This document shows, one piece after another, positions 10,492 to 18,268 of a stretch of DNA of 64,000 nt (the first letter of the stretch is position 1; every line of letters begins with the position of its first letter). A program made the position numbers and the translations under genes. Source of the stretch: Malikia sp. (GTDB taxonomy: Bacteria > Pseudomonadota > Gammaproteobacteria > Burkholderiales > Burkholderiaceae_C); NCBI RefSeq assembly GCF_028687635.1, contig NZ_JAQTZS010000001.1:186001-250000 (forward strand), given 5' to 3'. The notes below the pieces were generated by a model. That model searched no databases. It had not been told where the DNA came from and saw nothing but the letters and a program-made list of their open reading frames with translations.

Positions 10492-11340
10492 ATGAATCCA
10501 ACTTATGTCTTGACCCTGTCCTGCAAGGACAAACCCGGCATAGTGCATGCCGTCTCGGGCTTCCTGCTGGAACATGGCGGCAACATCGAGGAAGCCGCCC
10601 AGTACAACGACCACGACACCGGCCTGTTCTTCATGCGCGTGCAGTTCGTCTGCCAGCGCCTGATCGAGGAGGACCTGCGCACCGAGGTGCACCTGTTCGC
10701 ACAGACACACGGCTTGGACTGGGGGCTGCACGGGCTGGAGGCGCGCATGCCGACCGTGATCATGGTCAGCCAGCAGGGCCATTGCCTCAACGACCTGCTG
10801 TTCCGCTGGAAGAGCGGGCTGCTGCGGCTCGACATCCGGGCCATCATCAGCAACCACCGCGACTTCTACCAGCTCGCGGCCAGCTACAACGTGCCCTTCC
10901 ACCACCTGCCGGTGACGGCTGCCAGCAAGGCCCAGGTCGAGGCCCGGCAGATCGAGATCATCGAGCAGGAAGGCGCCGACCTGGTGGTGCTGGCACGCTA
11001 CATGCAAGTGCTGTCGAACGAGATGTGCCGCCAGCTGGCCGGCAAGGCGATCAACATCCACCACAGCTTCCTGCCGAGCTTCAAGGGCGCCAAGCCCTAC
11101 TATCAGGCGCATGACCGCGGCGTCAAGCTGATCGGCGCGACCGCCCATTACGTGACCGCCGACCTCGACGAAGGCCCGATCATCGAGCAGGATGTCGCGC
11201 GGGTGGACCACAGCATGACGGTGGACGACCTGACGGGCATCGGCCGCGATACCGAGAGCCAGGTGCTCGCGCGTGCCGTCAAGTGGCACAGCGAGCACCG
11301 CGTGCTGCTCAACGGCCACCGCACCGTGGTGTTCCGCTGA
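10492..11340 (+). CDS. purU: Formyltetrahydrofolate deformylase PurU
   Basis: Hydrolyses 10-formyltetrahydrofolate to tetrahydrofolate and formate, balancing one-carbon pools and supplying formate for purine synthesis. The 282-residue protein has an N-terminal ACT domain (about residues 5-80, starting VLTLSCKDKPGIVHAVSGFL) and a C-terminal formyltransferase fold. The latter carries NIHHSFLPSFKGAKPYYQAH, IGATAHYVTADLDEGPIIEQD (catalytic Asp region) and a C-terminal HRTVVF. Length and order fit PurU. The ATG at 10492 is the first in-frame start next to the ACT domain. Converges with the hsp20 gene 19 bases downstream. Confidence 0.95.
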   Translation: MNPTYVLTLSCKDKPGIVHAVSGFLLEHGGNIEEAAQYNDHDTGLFFMRVQFVCQRLIEEDLRTEVHLFAQTHGLDWGLHGLEARMPTVIMVSQQGHCLNDLLFRWKSGLLRLDIRAIISNHRDFYQLAASYNVPFHHLPVTAASKAQVEARQIEIIEQEGADLVVLARYMQVLSNEMCRQLAGKAINIHHSFLPSFKGAKPYYQAHDRGVKLIGATAHYVTADLDEGPIIEQDVARVDHSMTVDDLTGIGRDTESQVLARAVKWHSEHRVLLNGHRTVVFR

Positions 11341-11359
11341 GCGGCGACAGGCTGGGCGT

Positions 11360-11788
11360 TCAGTCGATCGCGAGCTGGTGGCCGCCGCCGCCGCCCTGCT
11401 TCTTGGGCAGCGTGAGGGTGAGCACGCCGTTGTCGAACTTGGCCTTGGCTTGGCTGTTGTCGATGTCGACGGGCAACTGGAAACTGCGCGCGACCGAACC
11501 GAAATAACGCTCGCTGCGCAGCGATTTCTCGTCCGAGGTCTGGCTGTCTTGCTGCCTGACCTCGGCGCGCAGGGTCACGACATTGCCGTCGACCGTGACC
11601 TGGATGTCTTCCTTGGTGACGCCGGGCAGTTCGGCCTGCACCGTGTAGGCGTCGGCCGACTCCTTGACGTCGACCTTGATCGACTGCGGCAGCGGGTCGC
11701 CATGCAGCGGCTTGATGAAGAAACCGGGCGACATCATGTCCTTGAACAGATCGTCGAACAGGTTGCTGCGCGTCATGAGGCTATTCAT
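11360..11788 (-). CDS. Small heat-shock protein (Hsp20/alpha-crystallin)
   Basis: A 142-residue ATP-independent holdase chaperone. The alpha-crystallin domain spans about residues 35-135. It begins at KVDVKESADAYTVQAELPGVTKEDIQVTVDGN, keeps the A-x-x-x-n-GvL-type signature as FDNGVLTLTLPKK, and is flanked by a short phenylalanine-rich N-terminal arm (NLFDDLFKDMM). The ATG at 11788 is preferred because AAGGAG lies eight bases upstream. An in-frame GTG three codons earlier overlaps that site. Converges with purU. A candidate promoter, with elements reminiscent of a sigma-32 site, lies at 11869-11898. Confidence 0.93.
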   Translation of the reverse strand: MNSLMTRSNLFDDLFKDMMSPGFFIKPLHGDPLPQSIKVDVKESADAYTVQAELPGVTKEDIQVTVDGNVVTLRAEVRQQDSQTSDEKSLRSERYFGSVARSFQLPVDIDNSQAKAKFDNGVLTLTLPKKQGGGGGHQLAID

Positions 11789-11868
11789 GGTTCTCACTCC
11801 TTGAATCTGGTGGCATGGTCATGTCATTCAACGCGGGGCAATCAAGCCGATGACCCAGCGCAACACTG

Positions 11869-11898
11869 ACAATAATGCCACCCCGGACAATTTGCAAG
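11869..11898 (-). promoter_or_regulatory. Candidate promoter for the hsp20 gene
   Basis: On the coding strand CTTGCAA is followed after about 14 bases by GCATTATT, loosely like a sigma-32 site (CTTGAA...CCCCATnT). The same stretch can be read as TTGCAA-N17-TATTGT, a weak sigma-70 promoter with four of six matches in each box. The position, about 80 bases before the start codon, is plausible. No ROSE-type thermometer could be recognised in the leader. Confidence 0.3.
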
Positions 11899-11914
11899 AG
11901 CCTGCGGCCCTTGA

Positions 11915-12622
11915 TCAGGCACGCGCGGGGTAGGTCCGCGCGCCGAAGACCGCGCTGCCCGCGCGCACCAGCGTGCTGCCGCTGGCGACGGCCGCTTCGA
12001 GGTCATCGCTCATGCCCATCGACAGGGTGTCGAGTTCCAGCCCCTGCGCCCTGAGCGAGTCGAACAGCGCGCGCGCGCGGCCGAATACCTCGCAGGCGGT
12101 CGCGAAATCGGGCGCGGGCTCGGGTATGCACATCAGACCACGCAGGCGCAGGCGCGGCAGCGACGCGACCGCCAGCGCCAGCTCCAGCGCCTGGGCCGGC
12201 GCCACGCCCGACTTGGTCGGTCCGCCATCGACGTTGATCTGCACACAGACCTGCAATGGCGCCAGTCCTTCGGGCCGCTGTTCGCTCAGACGCTGCGCGA
12301 CCTTCAGGCGATCCACCGTGTGGACCCAGTCGAAATGCTCGGCCACGGGACGGGTCTTGTTGCTCTGCAGCGGCCCGATGCAGTGCCACTCGATGCCAAG
12401 GCAGCCCAGCTCGCGCAGGAGCAACACCTTCTCGACGCCCTCCTGCACATAGTTCTCGCCAAAGGCGCGCTGGCCGGCCTGCCAGGCCTGCTGCACCGCC
12501 TCGGCGCCAAAGGTCTTGGAAACAGCCAGCAGGCGCACCGAGTCCGGCTGACGTCCGGCGCGCGCGCAGGCCTGGGCGATGCGCGCCTGCACGGCTTGGA
12601 GATTGGCGGGGATCATGGACAT
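11915..12622 (-). CDS. yggS: YggS/PLPBP family pyridoxal-phosphate homeostasis protein
   Basis: A 235-residue PLP-binding protein of the alanine-racemase N-terminal barrel fold, acting in vitamin B6 and amino-acid homeostasis and not as a catalytic racemase. Visible: the PLP lysine Lys36 in LLAVSKTF, then FGENYVQEG, EWHCIGPLQSNKTRPV, VCVQINVDGGPTKSGV, LRGLMCIPEP and the C-terminal LSMGMSDDLEAAVASGSTLVRAG phosphate-binding region. All of this is typical of YggS next to pilT, the usual order in many proteobacteria. Two ATGs (12622 and 12616) are equally near; neither has a clear Shine-Dalgarno. Divergent from pilT with a gap of only 26 bases. Confidence 0.94.
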   Translation of the reverse strand: MSMIPANLQAVQARIAQACARAGRQPDSVRLLAVSKTFGAEAVQQAWQAGQRAFGENYVQEGVEKVLLLRELGCLGIEWHCIGPLQSNKTRPVAEHFDWVHTVDRLKVAQRLSEQRPEGLAPLQVCVQINVDGGPTKSGVAPAQALELALAVASLPRLRLRGLMCIPEPAPDFATACEVFGRARALFDSLRAQGLELDTLSMGMSDDLEAAVASGSTLVRAGSAVFGARTYPARA

Positions 12623-12648
12623 AATGAAACAAATTCAAGGAAGTCGGA

Positions 12649-13692
12649 ATGGACATCACCCAACTGCTGGCCTTCAGCACCAAGAACAAGGCCTCGGACC
12701 TGCACCTGTCGGCCGGGTTGCCGCCGATGATACGGGTGCATGGAGATGTCAGGCGCATCAACGTGGAGCCGCTGGACCACAAGCAGGTCCACGCGATGAT
12801 CTACGACATCATGAACGACAACCAGCGCAAGCACTACGAGGAATTCCTCGAGGTGGACTTCTCGTTCGAAATCGAGGGGTTGGCGCGCTTCCGGGTCAAC
12901 GCCTTCAACCAGAACCGCGGCGCGGCGGCCGTGTTCCGCACCATTCCGTCCAAGATCCTGACGCTGGAGCAGCTCAACTGCCCCAAGATCTTCGCCGACC
13001 TGTCGCTCAAGCCGCGCGGCATGGTGCTGGTGACCGGCCCGACCGGTTCGGGCAAGTCGACCACGCTCGCGGCCATGGTCAACCACCTCAACGAGAACGA
13101 ATACGGCCATGTGCTGACGATCGAGGATCCGATCGAATTCGTGCATGAATCCAAGAAATGCCTGGTCAACCAGCGCGAGGTCGGCCCGATGACGCTGTCC
13201 TTCGCCGCCGCGCTGCGCTCGGCGCTGCGCGAGGACCCGGACGCGATCCTGGTCGGCGAGATGCGTGACCTCGAAACCATCCGGCTGGCGATGACGGCGG
13301 CCGAGACCGGCCACCTGGTGTTTGGCACCTTGCACACCTCGTCGGCGGCCAAGACCATAGACCGCATCGTCGATGTCTTCCCGCCCGAGGAAAAGGAGAT
13401 GGTGCGCGCCATGCTGTCCGAATCGCTGGTCGCGGTGATCTCGCAGACGCTGTGCAAGACCAAGGACGGCAGCGGCCGGGTCGCCGCGCACGAGATCATG
13501 CTGGGAACCCCCGCGGTGCGCAACCTGATCCGCGAGAACAAGGTCGCGCAGATGTACTCGGCGATCCAGATGGGCAGCGGCTTCGGCATGCAAACGCTGG
13601 ACCAGAGCCTGACCGAACTCGTCAAGCGCAACCAGATTTCCGCTGCCGAGGCCCGCAGCAAGGCCAAGATCCCCGAGAACTTCCCGGGTTGA
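12649..13692 (+). CDS. pilT: Type IV pilus retraction ATPase PilT
   Basis: Hexameric cytoplasmic ATPase that powers pilus retraction for twitching motility and DNA uptake. The 347-residue protein begins MDITQLLAF, shows the PAS-like N2 domain, Walker A GPTGSGKST (residues 130-138), the Asp box LTIEDPIEFVH, Walker B region DPDAILVGEMRD, the His box TGHLVFGTLHT and the C-terminal retraction region (the AIRNLIRE-type motif appears as AVRNLIRENK). CAAGGAAG lies a few bases before the ATG. Followed 20 bases later by pilU, giving a two-gene operon. Confidence 0.97.
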   Translation: MDITQLLAFSTKNKASDLHLSAGLPPMIRVHGDVRRINVEPLDHKQVHAMIYDIMNDNQRKHYEEFLEVDFSFEIEGLARFRVNAFNQNRGAAAVFRTIPSKILTLEQLNCPKIFADLSLKPRGMVLVTGPTGSGKSTTLAAMVNHLNENEYGHVLTIEDPIEFVHESKKCLVNQREVGPMTLSFAAALRSALREDPDAILVGEMRDLETIRLAMTAAETGHLVFGTLHTSSAAKTIDRIVDVFPPEEKEMVRAMLSESLVAVISQTLCKTKDGSGRVAAHEIMLGTPAVRNLIRENKVAQMYSAIQMGSGFGMQTLDQSLTELVKRNQISAAEARSKAKIPENFPG

Positions 13693-13712
13693 AACCCACA
13701 GGAACCCCCTAC

Positions 13713-14849
13713 ATGGAACGCGATCAAGCGAGCAAATTCATCAACGACCTGCTCAGGCTGCTGGTCAGCCGCAATGGCAGCGACCTGTTCCTGACAGCGG
13801 ATTTCCCGCCGGCGATCAAGGTCGACGGCCAGATCACCAAGGTATCGCCCCAGCCGCTGACGGGCCAGCACACCCAGTCACTGGCACGCGCGATCATGAA
13901 CGACCGGCAGGCGGCCGATTTCGAGCGCAGCAAGGAGTGCAACTTCGCGATCGCACCGGCCGGCATCGGGCGCTTTAGGGTCAACTGCTTCATCCAGATG
14001 GGCCATGTCGGCATCGTGATGCGCACCATTCCGGCCAAGATCCCGACCATAGACGAGATGAACCTGCCACAGGTGCTCAAGAACGTCGCGCTGGCCAAGC
14101 GCGGCATCTGCATCCTGGTCGGCGGCACCGGCTCGGGCAAGTCGACCACGCTGGCGGCGATGGTGGACTGGCGCAACGAGAACACCCATGACCATATCGT
14201 GACGGTGGAAGACCCGGTCGAGTTCGTGCATCAGCACAAGAACTGCATCATCACCCAGCGCGAGGTCGGGCTCGACACCGACAACTGGGAAAACGCGCTC
14301 AAGAACTCGCTGCGCCAGGCGCCCAACGTGATCCTGATGGGCGAGATCCGCGACCGCGAGACCATGGAGCACGCGATCGCCTTCTCGGAAACCGGCCACC
14401 TCTGCATGGCCACGCTGCACGCCAACAGCGCCAACCAGGCGATGGAGCGCATCATCAATTTCTTCCCGCAGGAGCGCCATGCCCAGATGCTCAAGGACAT
14501 TTCTCTCAACATCAAGGGGATGATCGCGCAGCGCCTGATCCCGCGCCAGGACGGCAAGGGCCGCTACGCGGTGGTCGAGGTGCTGCTGCACAGCGGCCTG
14601 ATCGCCGACCAGATCATGAAGGGCGAGATCGGCGAAATCAAGGAGACGATGAAGAAGAGCCGCGAGGTCGGCATGCAGACCTTCGATCAGGCGCTGTTCG
14701 ACGCTTTCGAGGCCAGGCTGATCTCCTACGAGGAGGCGATCCGCAACGCCGACTCGCAGAACGACCTCAAGCTCAACATCAAGCTCAACAGCCAGCGGGC
14801 GCGCAATGCCGACCTGTCGGCCGGCACCGAGCACCTGACGATCATCTGA
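13713..14849 (+). CDS. pilU: PilT-dependent accessory retraction ATPase PilU
   Basis: Paralogue of PilT, 378 residues, co-transcribed directly after it. PilU increases retraction force and depends on PilT. Visible: Walker A GGTGSGKST, VTVEDPVEFVHQH, Walker B region NVILMGEIRDRETMEHA, and LCMATLHANSANQAMERIINFFP. The C-terminal extension NADLSAGTEHLTII is beyond the PilT core and is characteristic of PilU. The start is the ATG at 13713, with AGGAACC upstream. The frame is open further upstream only as a shadow of pilT. Converges with dolP. Confidence 0.95.
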   Translation: MERDQASKFINDLLRLLVSRNGSDLFLTADFPPAIKVDGQITKVSPQPLTGQHTQSLARAIMNDRQAADFERSKECNFAIAPAGIGRFRVNCFIQMGHVGIVMRTIPAKIPTIDEMNLPQVLKNVALAKRGICILVGGTGSGKSTTLAAMVDWRNENTHDHIVTVEDPVEFVHQHKNCIITQREVGLDTDNWENALKNSLRQAPNVILMGEIRDRETMEHAIAFSETGHLCMATLHANSANQAMERIINFFPQERHAQMLKDISLNIKGMIAQRLIPRQDGKGRYAVVEVLLHSGLIADQIMKGEIGEIKETMKKSREVGMQTFDQALFDAFEARLISYEEAIRNADSQNDLKLNIKLNSQRARNADLSAGTEHLTII

Positions 14850-14859
14850 TGAAGGCGAC

Positions 14860-15516
14860 TCAGTTGAGCGGCTTGGCCGGGGTGTCGCGGGCCGGCTCGG
14901 GCTGCAGGCGCTTGAGCTCGTCCTCGCTGATGTAGTCGAAGACGCGCACCACCGCCTTGGCACCGCTGGTGGTGCGTGCCACCTCGGTCGCGAGGTCGGC
15001 TTCACGCTTGGTGACCCGGCCCATCAGGTAGACGGTGCCGCGCTCGGTCACGACCTTGAAGGCCAGGGCGGAGAGATCCTTGTGGTCGATCAGGCCCGCC
15101 TTGACCCGGCCCGAGAGCACGACATCGGAGGTGCGCTCGCTCAGCGACGGGCTGTCGAGCAGCGCCAGCTCGTTGACGACCGAGCGCACGTTGTCGACGC
15201 CAGCGACGACCTGCTGCACGCGCTGACGGTCGGCCTCGTTGGGCACTTCGCCGCTGAGCAGGACCCGGCGGTTGTAGCTCGTGACGTTGACGCGCACCCG
15301 GGTGCCGAAATGGTCGTGGATACGGTTGGCGGCCTTGAGCTCGATCGCCTCGTCCTCGACCTGGGCGCCCGAGCTGCGGCGGTCGGAAGCGACGATGCCG
15401 GTGCCGACGGCCGCGCCGACCATGATTGGCGCACAGCCGGAGAGCAGGCCGCCAAACGTGGCGGCCAGCAGCAGCGCGACGGTACTGCGCTGCAGGGAAA
15501 CGGTGATCGGCTTCAT
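14860..15516 (-). CDS. dolP: BON-domain outer-membrane lipoprotein (DolP/YraP type)
   Basis: A 218-residue lipoprotein with a signal peptide ending in the lipobox LLSGC (Cys28) and two BON domains (about residues 55-120 and 135-200; VNVTSYNRRVLLSGEVP and VVTERGTVYLMGRVTKREA). This is the DolP/YraP architecture: a phospholipid-binding outer-membrane protein supporting envelope integrity and BAM function. The usual neighbour order is diaA-dolP. Here the IscB element lies between them and its right end abuts the start codon. As a result no Shine-Dalgarno is visible before the ATG (CCCGCGCAATCTG), and expression may depend on element-derived sequence. The C-terminus is proline-rich. Converges with pilU. 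Confidence 0.92.
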   Translation of the reverse strand: MKPITVSLQRSTVALLLAATFGGLLSGCAPIMVGAAVGTGIVASDRRSSGAQVEDEAIELKAANRIHDHFGTRVRVNVTSYNRRVLLSGEVPNEADRQRVQQVVAGVDNVRSVVNELALLDSPSLSERTSDVVLSGRVKAGLIDHKDLSALAFKVVTERGTVYLMGRVTKREADLATEVARTTSGAKAVVRVFDYISEDELKRLQPEPARDTPAKPLN

Positions 15517-15532
15517 CAGATTGCGCGGGAAA

Positions 15533-15552
15533 CTTCGGCCTTCAGGCCGGGG
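15533..15552. repeat. Right-end hairpin of the IscB element
   Basis: The plus strand reads CTTCGGCC-TTCA-GGCCGGGG, an 8-bp stem including two G-U-type pairs with a TTCA loop. The iscB stop codon falls within the loop. IS200/IS605-type elements end in small imperfect hairpins recognised by TnpA, which fits this position just before dolP. Confidence 0.65.
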
Positions 15553-16927
15553 AGGCAGAGCGCATCGTGCGCTTGGCGCGACCCTCTCCCGCTTCCTTTC
15601 TCGTCAAGCTCTGTTGTTGAAAGTAGCCGTAGCCGTCGCTGCGCTGGATAAGGCGGCAATGGCGGTGCGAGATGCCTTGGACGACTTCGGAGCCGGTTTG
15701 GATGTTGAAGCTGCCGGTAGCCCTGACGGCGACCCGGCCGGTGTAGCGACCGACTTTCTTGCCCGTGGGTACGGTGGCCTTGATGAGATCGCCAGTGCCG
15801 AAGCCTTTGACGCGCTTGGTTCGCATCAGGTAGCCACGGGGGAAACCGAACTTGTTGAGACGGGTGCGTTGGTAGCTGCCGCGTCCGGTCGCCTTGATCA
15901 TGAGCGTGGGGCGCTGCCAATGGGCGATGGCGGCCAGTGATCCGACGCAAACGGCATCGAGGGCATGGGTCTTGGGGATACCGAGCCGGGCGCGGTTGAA
16001 CTTGGTGCGTCCGCCCGAGGCCAGTTCGACGGGCAGGCCGGTGGCCTTGAGGGCTTGGGCCAGTGCCCAGCGGGTGGCGTTGACGGCGGCGGCATCCTTC
16101 AGGGGGCGCTGGGCTTGCGCCAGGAGTCGGCGCAGGCGCTGTGGGTCTTGCGCCAGGAACGATTCGATCGGCTGGGCGCCCTTCTTCTGGTTGCAGCAGG
16201 CGCAGGCCAGCGTGAGGTTGCTCACGCAGTCGGAGCCGCCCCGGGCGCGAGGCTGGATGTGCTCGACTTGCAGCGGCAGGTTCTGGGCACCGCAGTAGGC
16301 GCAGGTGCGGTCCCACTTTTCGAGCAGGTATTCCCGGGTTTCGTAGCCGGCGAGCGTGCCTTGCTGATACTCGACGCCGGCTATTTCGGGGTTCTGGATG
16401 GCCTGCAGGTCGAACCGCACGAGTTCGCTCGACAGGGCGGTGATGGGTGCCCAACGCTGGAGCCGCTGGACCCAGGCCAGGCTGGTGTGGACGCGGTGTT
16501 GCAGGCTGGGCGGCAGCCAGCCCTTGGCCTTGCGACGGTTGAGGAATCGCGGGGCACGGTGGCGCAGGTGGCCACGGCGGCGGCGGCGCATGGCGCAACG
16601 AGCCGTGAGGGCGTCGGAGATGGCATGACCCCGATGCGCGAGTTCGAGCAGCTGCAGCACGGCAGCGCCGGGGAGGACTTCGCCGGTGTCGGGCTCGACC
16701 GATTCGGTCTCGCGCACCAGGGCCAGTCCCGTGGTGCGGCTGCCCGGATCGAGTTTGACGCGCAGCGGCTGCAAGGCACAGCGGTCCGATTCACGGTCGA
16801 TGAGACGAATGACGAACGGGACGACGCGGTGGAGGCGAGCCCTGCCGCGTTCGAGCAGCAGCCTGGCCCGCTTTTCGCTGCACGGCATCAGGGGTTTGCC
16901 CCTGCGATCCAAAACGAACACTGACAC
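15542..16927 (-). CDS. iscB: OMEGA RNA-guided nuclease IscB (intact)
   Basis: IscB nucleases are transposon-encoded, omega-RNA-guided DNA endonucleases ancestral to Cas9. The 461-residue protein has the full domain order: PLMP domain (VFVLDRRGKPLMPC, residues 3-16), RuvC-I with Asp60 (KLDPGSRTTGLAL), arginine-rich bridge helix (RCAMRRRRRGHLRHRAPRF, 110-128), RuvC-II with Glu168 (SSELVRFD) and HNH domain. The HNH part has a zinc ribbon (Cys209, Cys212, Cys242, Cys245) and catalytic His223 in VEHIQPRARGG. RuvC-III carries His321/Asp324 (THALDAV) and is followed by a C-terminal target-adjacent-motif-interacting region. No key residue is missing. Start is the GTG at 16927: it gives the conserved SVFVLD opening, and AAAGG stands just upstream at the end of the omega-RNA. 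The stop lies in the right-end hairpin. Length is normal for the family. Confidence 0.93.
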   Translation of the reverse strand: MSVFVLDRRGKPLMPCSEKRARLLLERGRARLHRVVPFVIRLIDRESDRCALQPLRVKLDPGSRTTGLALVRETESVEPDTGEVLPGAAVLQLLELAHRGHAISDALTARCAMRRRRRGHLRHRAPRFLNRRKAKGWLPPSLQHRVHTSLAWVQRLQRWAPITALSSELVRFDLQAIQNPEIAGVEYQQGTLAGYETREYLLEKWDRTCAYCGAQNLPLQVEHIQPRARGGSDCVSNLTLACACCNQKKGAQPIESFLAQDPQRLRRLLAQAQRPLKDAAAVNATRWALAQALKATGLPVELASGGRTKFNRARLGIPKTHALDAVCVGSLAAIAHWQRPTLMIKATGRGSYQRTRLNKFGFPRGYLMRTKRVKGFGTGDLIKATVPTGKKVGRYTGRVAVRATGSFNIQTGSEVVQGISHRHCRLIQRSDGYGYFQQQSLTRKEAGEGRAKRTMRSASPA

Positions 16928-17167
16928 AAAAAACCTTTCTGCCCTTACGGGCCCTGGTGACGCCTGTCTTGCGACAGGGCTCCCCTCGGGAATGTCCATC
17001 ACCGGCTCCCGTGCTGCAAGGCACGGCGGCCAGGACCTTCGGCGCTTTACCTTTCGCCAGCATGATCTTGGCCTTGCAGAGCAGCCCACTGAGGAAGCAT
17101 GGACTGGTGCGTCGCAACGACCTGCAATGAACGTAGCGGGTTGGCTACCGCTTTCCCTGGTCAACCC
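16928..17167 (-). ncRNA. HEARO/omega-RNA scaffold upstream of iscB
   Basis: The leader directly 5' of iscB on the minus strand folds extensively, as HEARO/omega-RNAs do. I see a pseudoknot: GGGTTG (17167 leftwards) pairs with CAACCC, which lies inside the loop of GTAGC/GCTAC. Then come the conserved-looking GCAGGTCGTTGCGACGC, a GGCCA...TGGCC stem with GCGAAAGG and AAGCGCCGAAGG inside, hairpin CCGTGC/GCACGG, GGTGA...TCACC enclosing TCCC-GAG-GGGA and CCTGTC-GCAA-GACAGG, and GCCC-GTAA-GGGC just before AAAGGTTTTTT and the start. The 5' limit and the guide segment are uncertain. The RNA may extend through the left-end hairpin toward 17216, with the guide taken from flanking diaA sequence. Confidence 0.85.
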
Positions 17168-17169
17168 GG

Positions 17170-17193
17170 CTTGAAGGGATTGCTCCCCTCAAG
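17170..17193. repeat. Left-end hairpin of the IscB element
   Basis: The minus strand reads CTTGAGGGGA-GCAA-TCCCTTCAAG: a 10-bp stem with one G-U pair and a GCAA loop. It lies between the presumed left end and the omega-RNA scaffold, next to CTACCCCGTTC/AAAGCGGAG. It could be the TnpA-recognised subterminal hairpin or the first helix of the omega-RNA. Confidence 0.65.
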
Positions 17194-17202
17194 CTCCGCT
17201 TT

Positions 17203-17826
17203 TTAGAACGGGGTAGTTGACTCGACAAACTCCTCGGACTCGTCCTCGCCCAGCAGCTGGACGTCGATGCCATCACACATGCAGTGCAGCACCACCTGAT
17301 GCGCCTCGTGGATGCGCGGCGCGCGCTCGCTGGGCGCGCAGACCAGGACATCGGTGTCCTTGAGCAGCTGGCCGAGCGCGCCGGCACGGGCACCGCAGAG
17401 CGCGACCACGGTCATCTCGCGCTCGTGCGCGGCCTCGACCGCGCCCAGTATCTCGGGCGCCTGCGACAGGCTGGTGACGACCAGCAGGGTGTCGCCCGGC
17501 TGGCCGAGCGCCCGCACCTGGCGCGCGTAGACCGAGCGCGCGTCGAAGGCGTTGTAGAGCCCGGTGAAGAGGGCGGCATTGCTGCCCAGGGCGATCGCGG
17601 CGAGCTCGGGCCGATCGCGCTCGAAGCGGCCGACGAAGGCACTCGCGAACGCCTCGACCAGACCGACCGAGGCACCGTTGCCGCAAGCCAGCACCTTGCC
17701 GCCGCCGGTGACCGAGGCCAGGATGGCACCGAGCGCGGCCTCCACCGCCGGCGCCAGGCTTTGCGCGCACTGGTACTGGAGGTCGGCGCTGTCGATGAAT
17801 TGCTGTTGGATCCGTTGCAAGAGCAT
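17203..17826 (-). CDS. diaA: SIS-domain DnaA-initiator-associating protein DiaA-like (3' end altered by insertion)
   Basis: A 207-residue sugar-isomerase-fold protein of the DiaA/GmhA type. It shows GGGKVLACGNGAS (phosphosugar-loop region, about residues 42-54), FERDRPELAAIALGSN, YARQVRALGQPGDTLLVVTS and the C-terminal IHEAHQVVLHCMCDGIDVQLLG. In E. coli DiaA binds DnaA and promotes timely initiation. The gene order yraN-diaA-dolP supports DiaA over a lipopolysaccharide heptose isomerase. The final residues STTPF and the stop codon come from the adjacent mobile element (bases 17203-17220), so the native C-terminus has probably been replaced. The body of the fold is intact. A 36-base gap separates it from yraN. 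Confidence 0.88.
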   Translation of the reverse strand: MLLQRIQQQFIDSADLQYQCAQSLAPAVEAALGAILASVTGGGKVLACGNGASVGLVEAFASAFVGRFERDRPELAAIALGSNAALFTGLYNAFDARSVYARQVRALGQPGDTLLVVTSLSQAPEILGAVEAAHEREMTVVALCGARAGALGQLLKDTDVLVCAPSERAPRIHEAHQVVLHCMCDGIDVQLLGEDESEEFVESTTPF

Positions 17827-17862
17827 GGCGCGGATGATAAACCCGGCAGCACGGCGCTGCAG

Positions 17863-18267
17863 CTAGTCGGCGTAAAAGGCTGCCTGCAGCCATTCGATCG
17901 CGGGTGGCTCGGGGCCGTCGAGGCGGCCCTGCAGCAGCACGGCGTCGAAGCGGCAGGGTGGAATGCTCGCGAGTCGGGCCAGAAAATGGCGCGCGGCAAG
18001 GATGATGCGGCGCTGCTTGCTTGAGACGATGCTGGCCGCCGCGCCGCCATGATCCGACGAGCGGCGCTGCCTGACCTCGACGAAGACCAGCGTGCCGTCG
18101 CGCTCGCGCATAATCAGGTCGATCTCGCCGCCACCACGGCCCGGCGTCCTGAAATTGCGGCAGACCAGGCGCAAGCCCTGGCGCCGCAGATGGTCGAGCG
18201 CCAGCTGTTCGGCCCTGTCGCCTCGGGCCTTGCTGGTGCTGGCCGCTCCCTGAATCTGGATCGTCAT
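17863..18267 (-). CDS. yraN: YraN (UPF0102) family nuclease-like protein
   Basis: A 134-residue member of the YraN family with an endonuclease-like core: KARGDRAEQLALDHLRRQG (about residues 13-31), GGGEIDLIMRERDGTLVFVEVRQR (about 45-68), where the acidic E..D...EV(K/R) pattern matches the restriction-endonuclease-like fold, and a C-terminal CRFDAVLLQG strand. The biochemical function of the family is not established. It is conserved next to rsmI and diaA in many proteobacteria, as here. The ATG at 18267 is separated by a single base from the divergent rsmI start. Confidence 0.92.
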   Translation of the reverse strand: MTIQIQGAASTSKARGDRAEQLALDHLRRQGLRLVCRNFRTPGRGGGEIDLIMRERDGTLVFVEVRQRRSSDHGGAAASIVSSKQRRIILAARHFLARLASIPPCRFDAVLLQGRLDGPEPPAIEWLQAAFYAD

Positions 18268-18268
18268 C

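Larger units (their letters stand above)
15518..17216 (-). mobile_element. IscB-encoding IS200/IS605-like element inserted between diaA and dolP
   Basis: About 1.7 kb interrupting the diaA-dolP order conserved in proteobacteria. From its left end (high coordinates, reading on the minus strand) it holds a CTACCCCGTTC...GCGGAG segment, a 10-bp hairpin (17170-17193), a structured omega-RNA leader, the iscB gene and a right-end hairpin with TTCA loop (15533-15552) followed by GTTTCCCGCGC, a phrase common at IS200/IS605 right ends. No TnpA transposase is present, so it would need help to move. The exact ends are inferred and may be off by several bases. The last codons of diaA are supplied by the element. 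Confidence 0.8.

Noticed and set aside
13452..13712. Upstream extension of PilU
   Set aside because: It reads through the end of pilT in another frame; PilU homology begins at 13713.
16928..17164. 79-residue N-terminal extension of IscB
   Set aside because: This stretch is the structured omega-RNA leader; IscB homology begins at SVFVLD (16924) and GTG 16927 has an AAAGG site.
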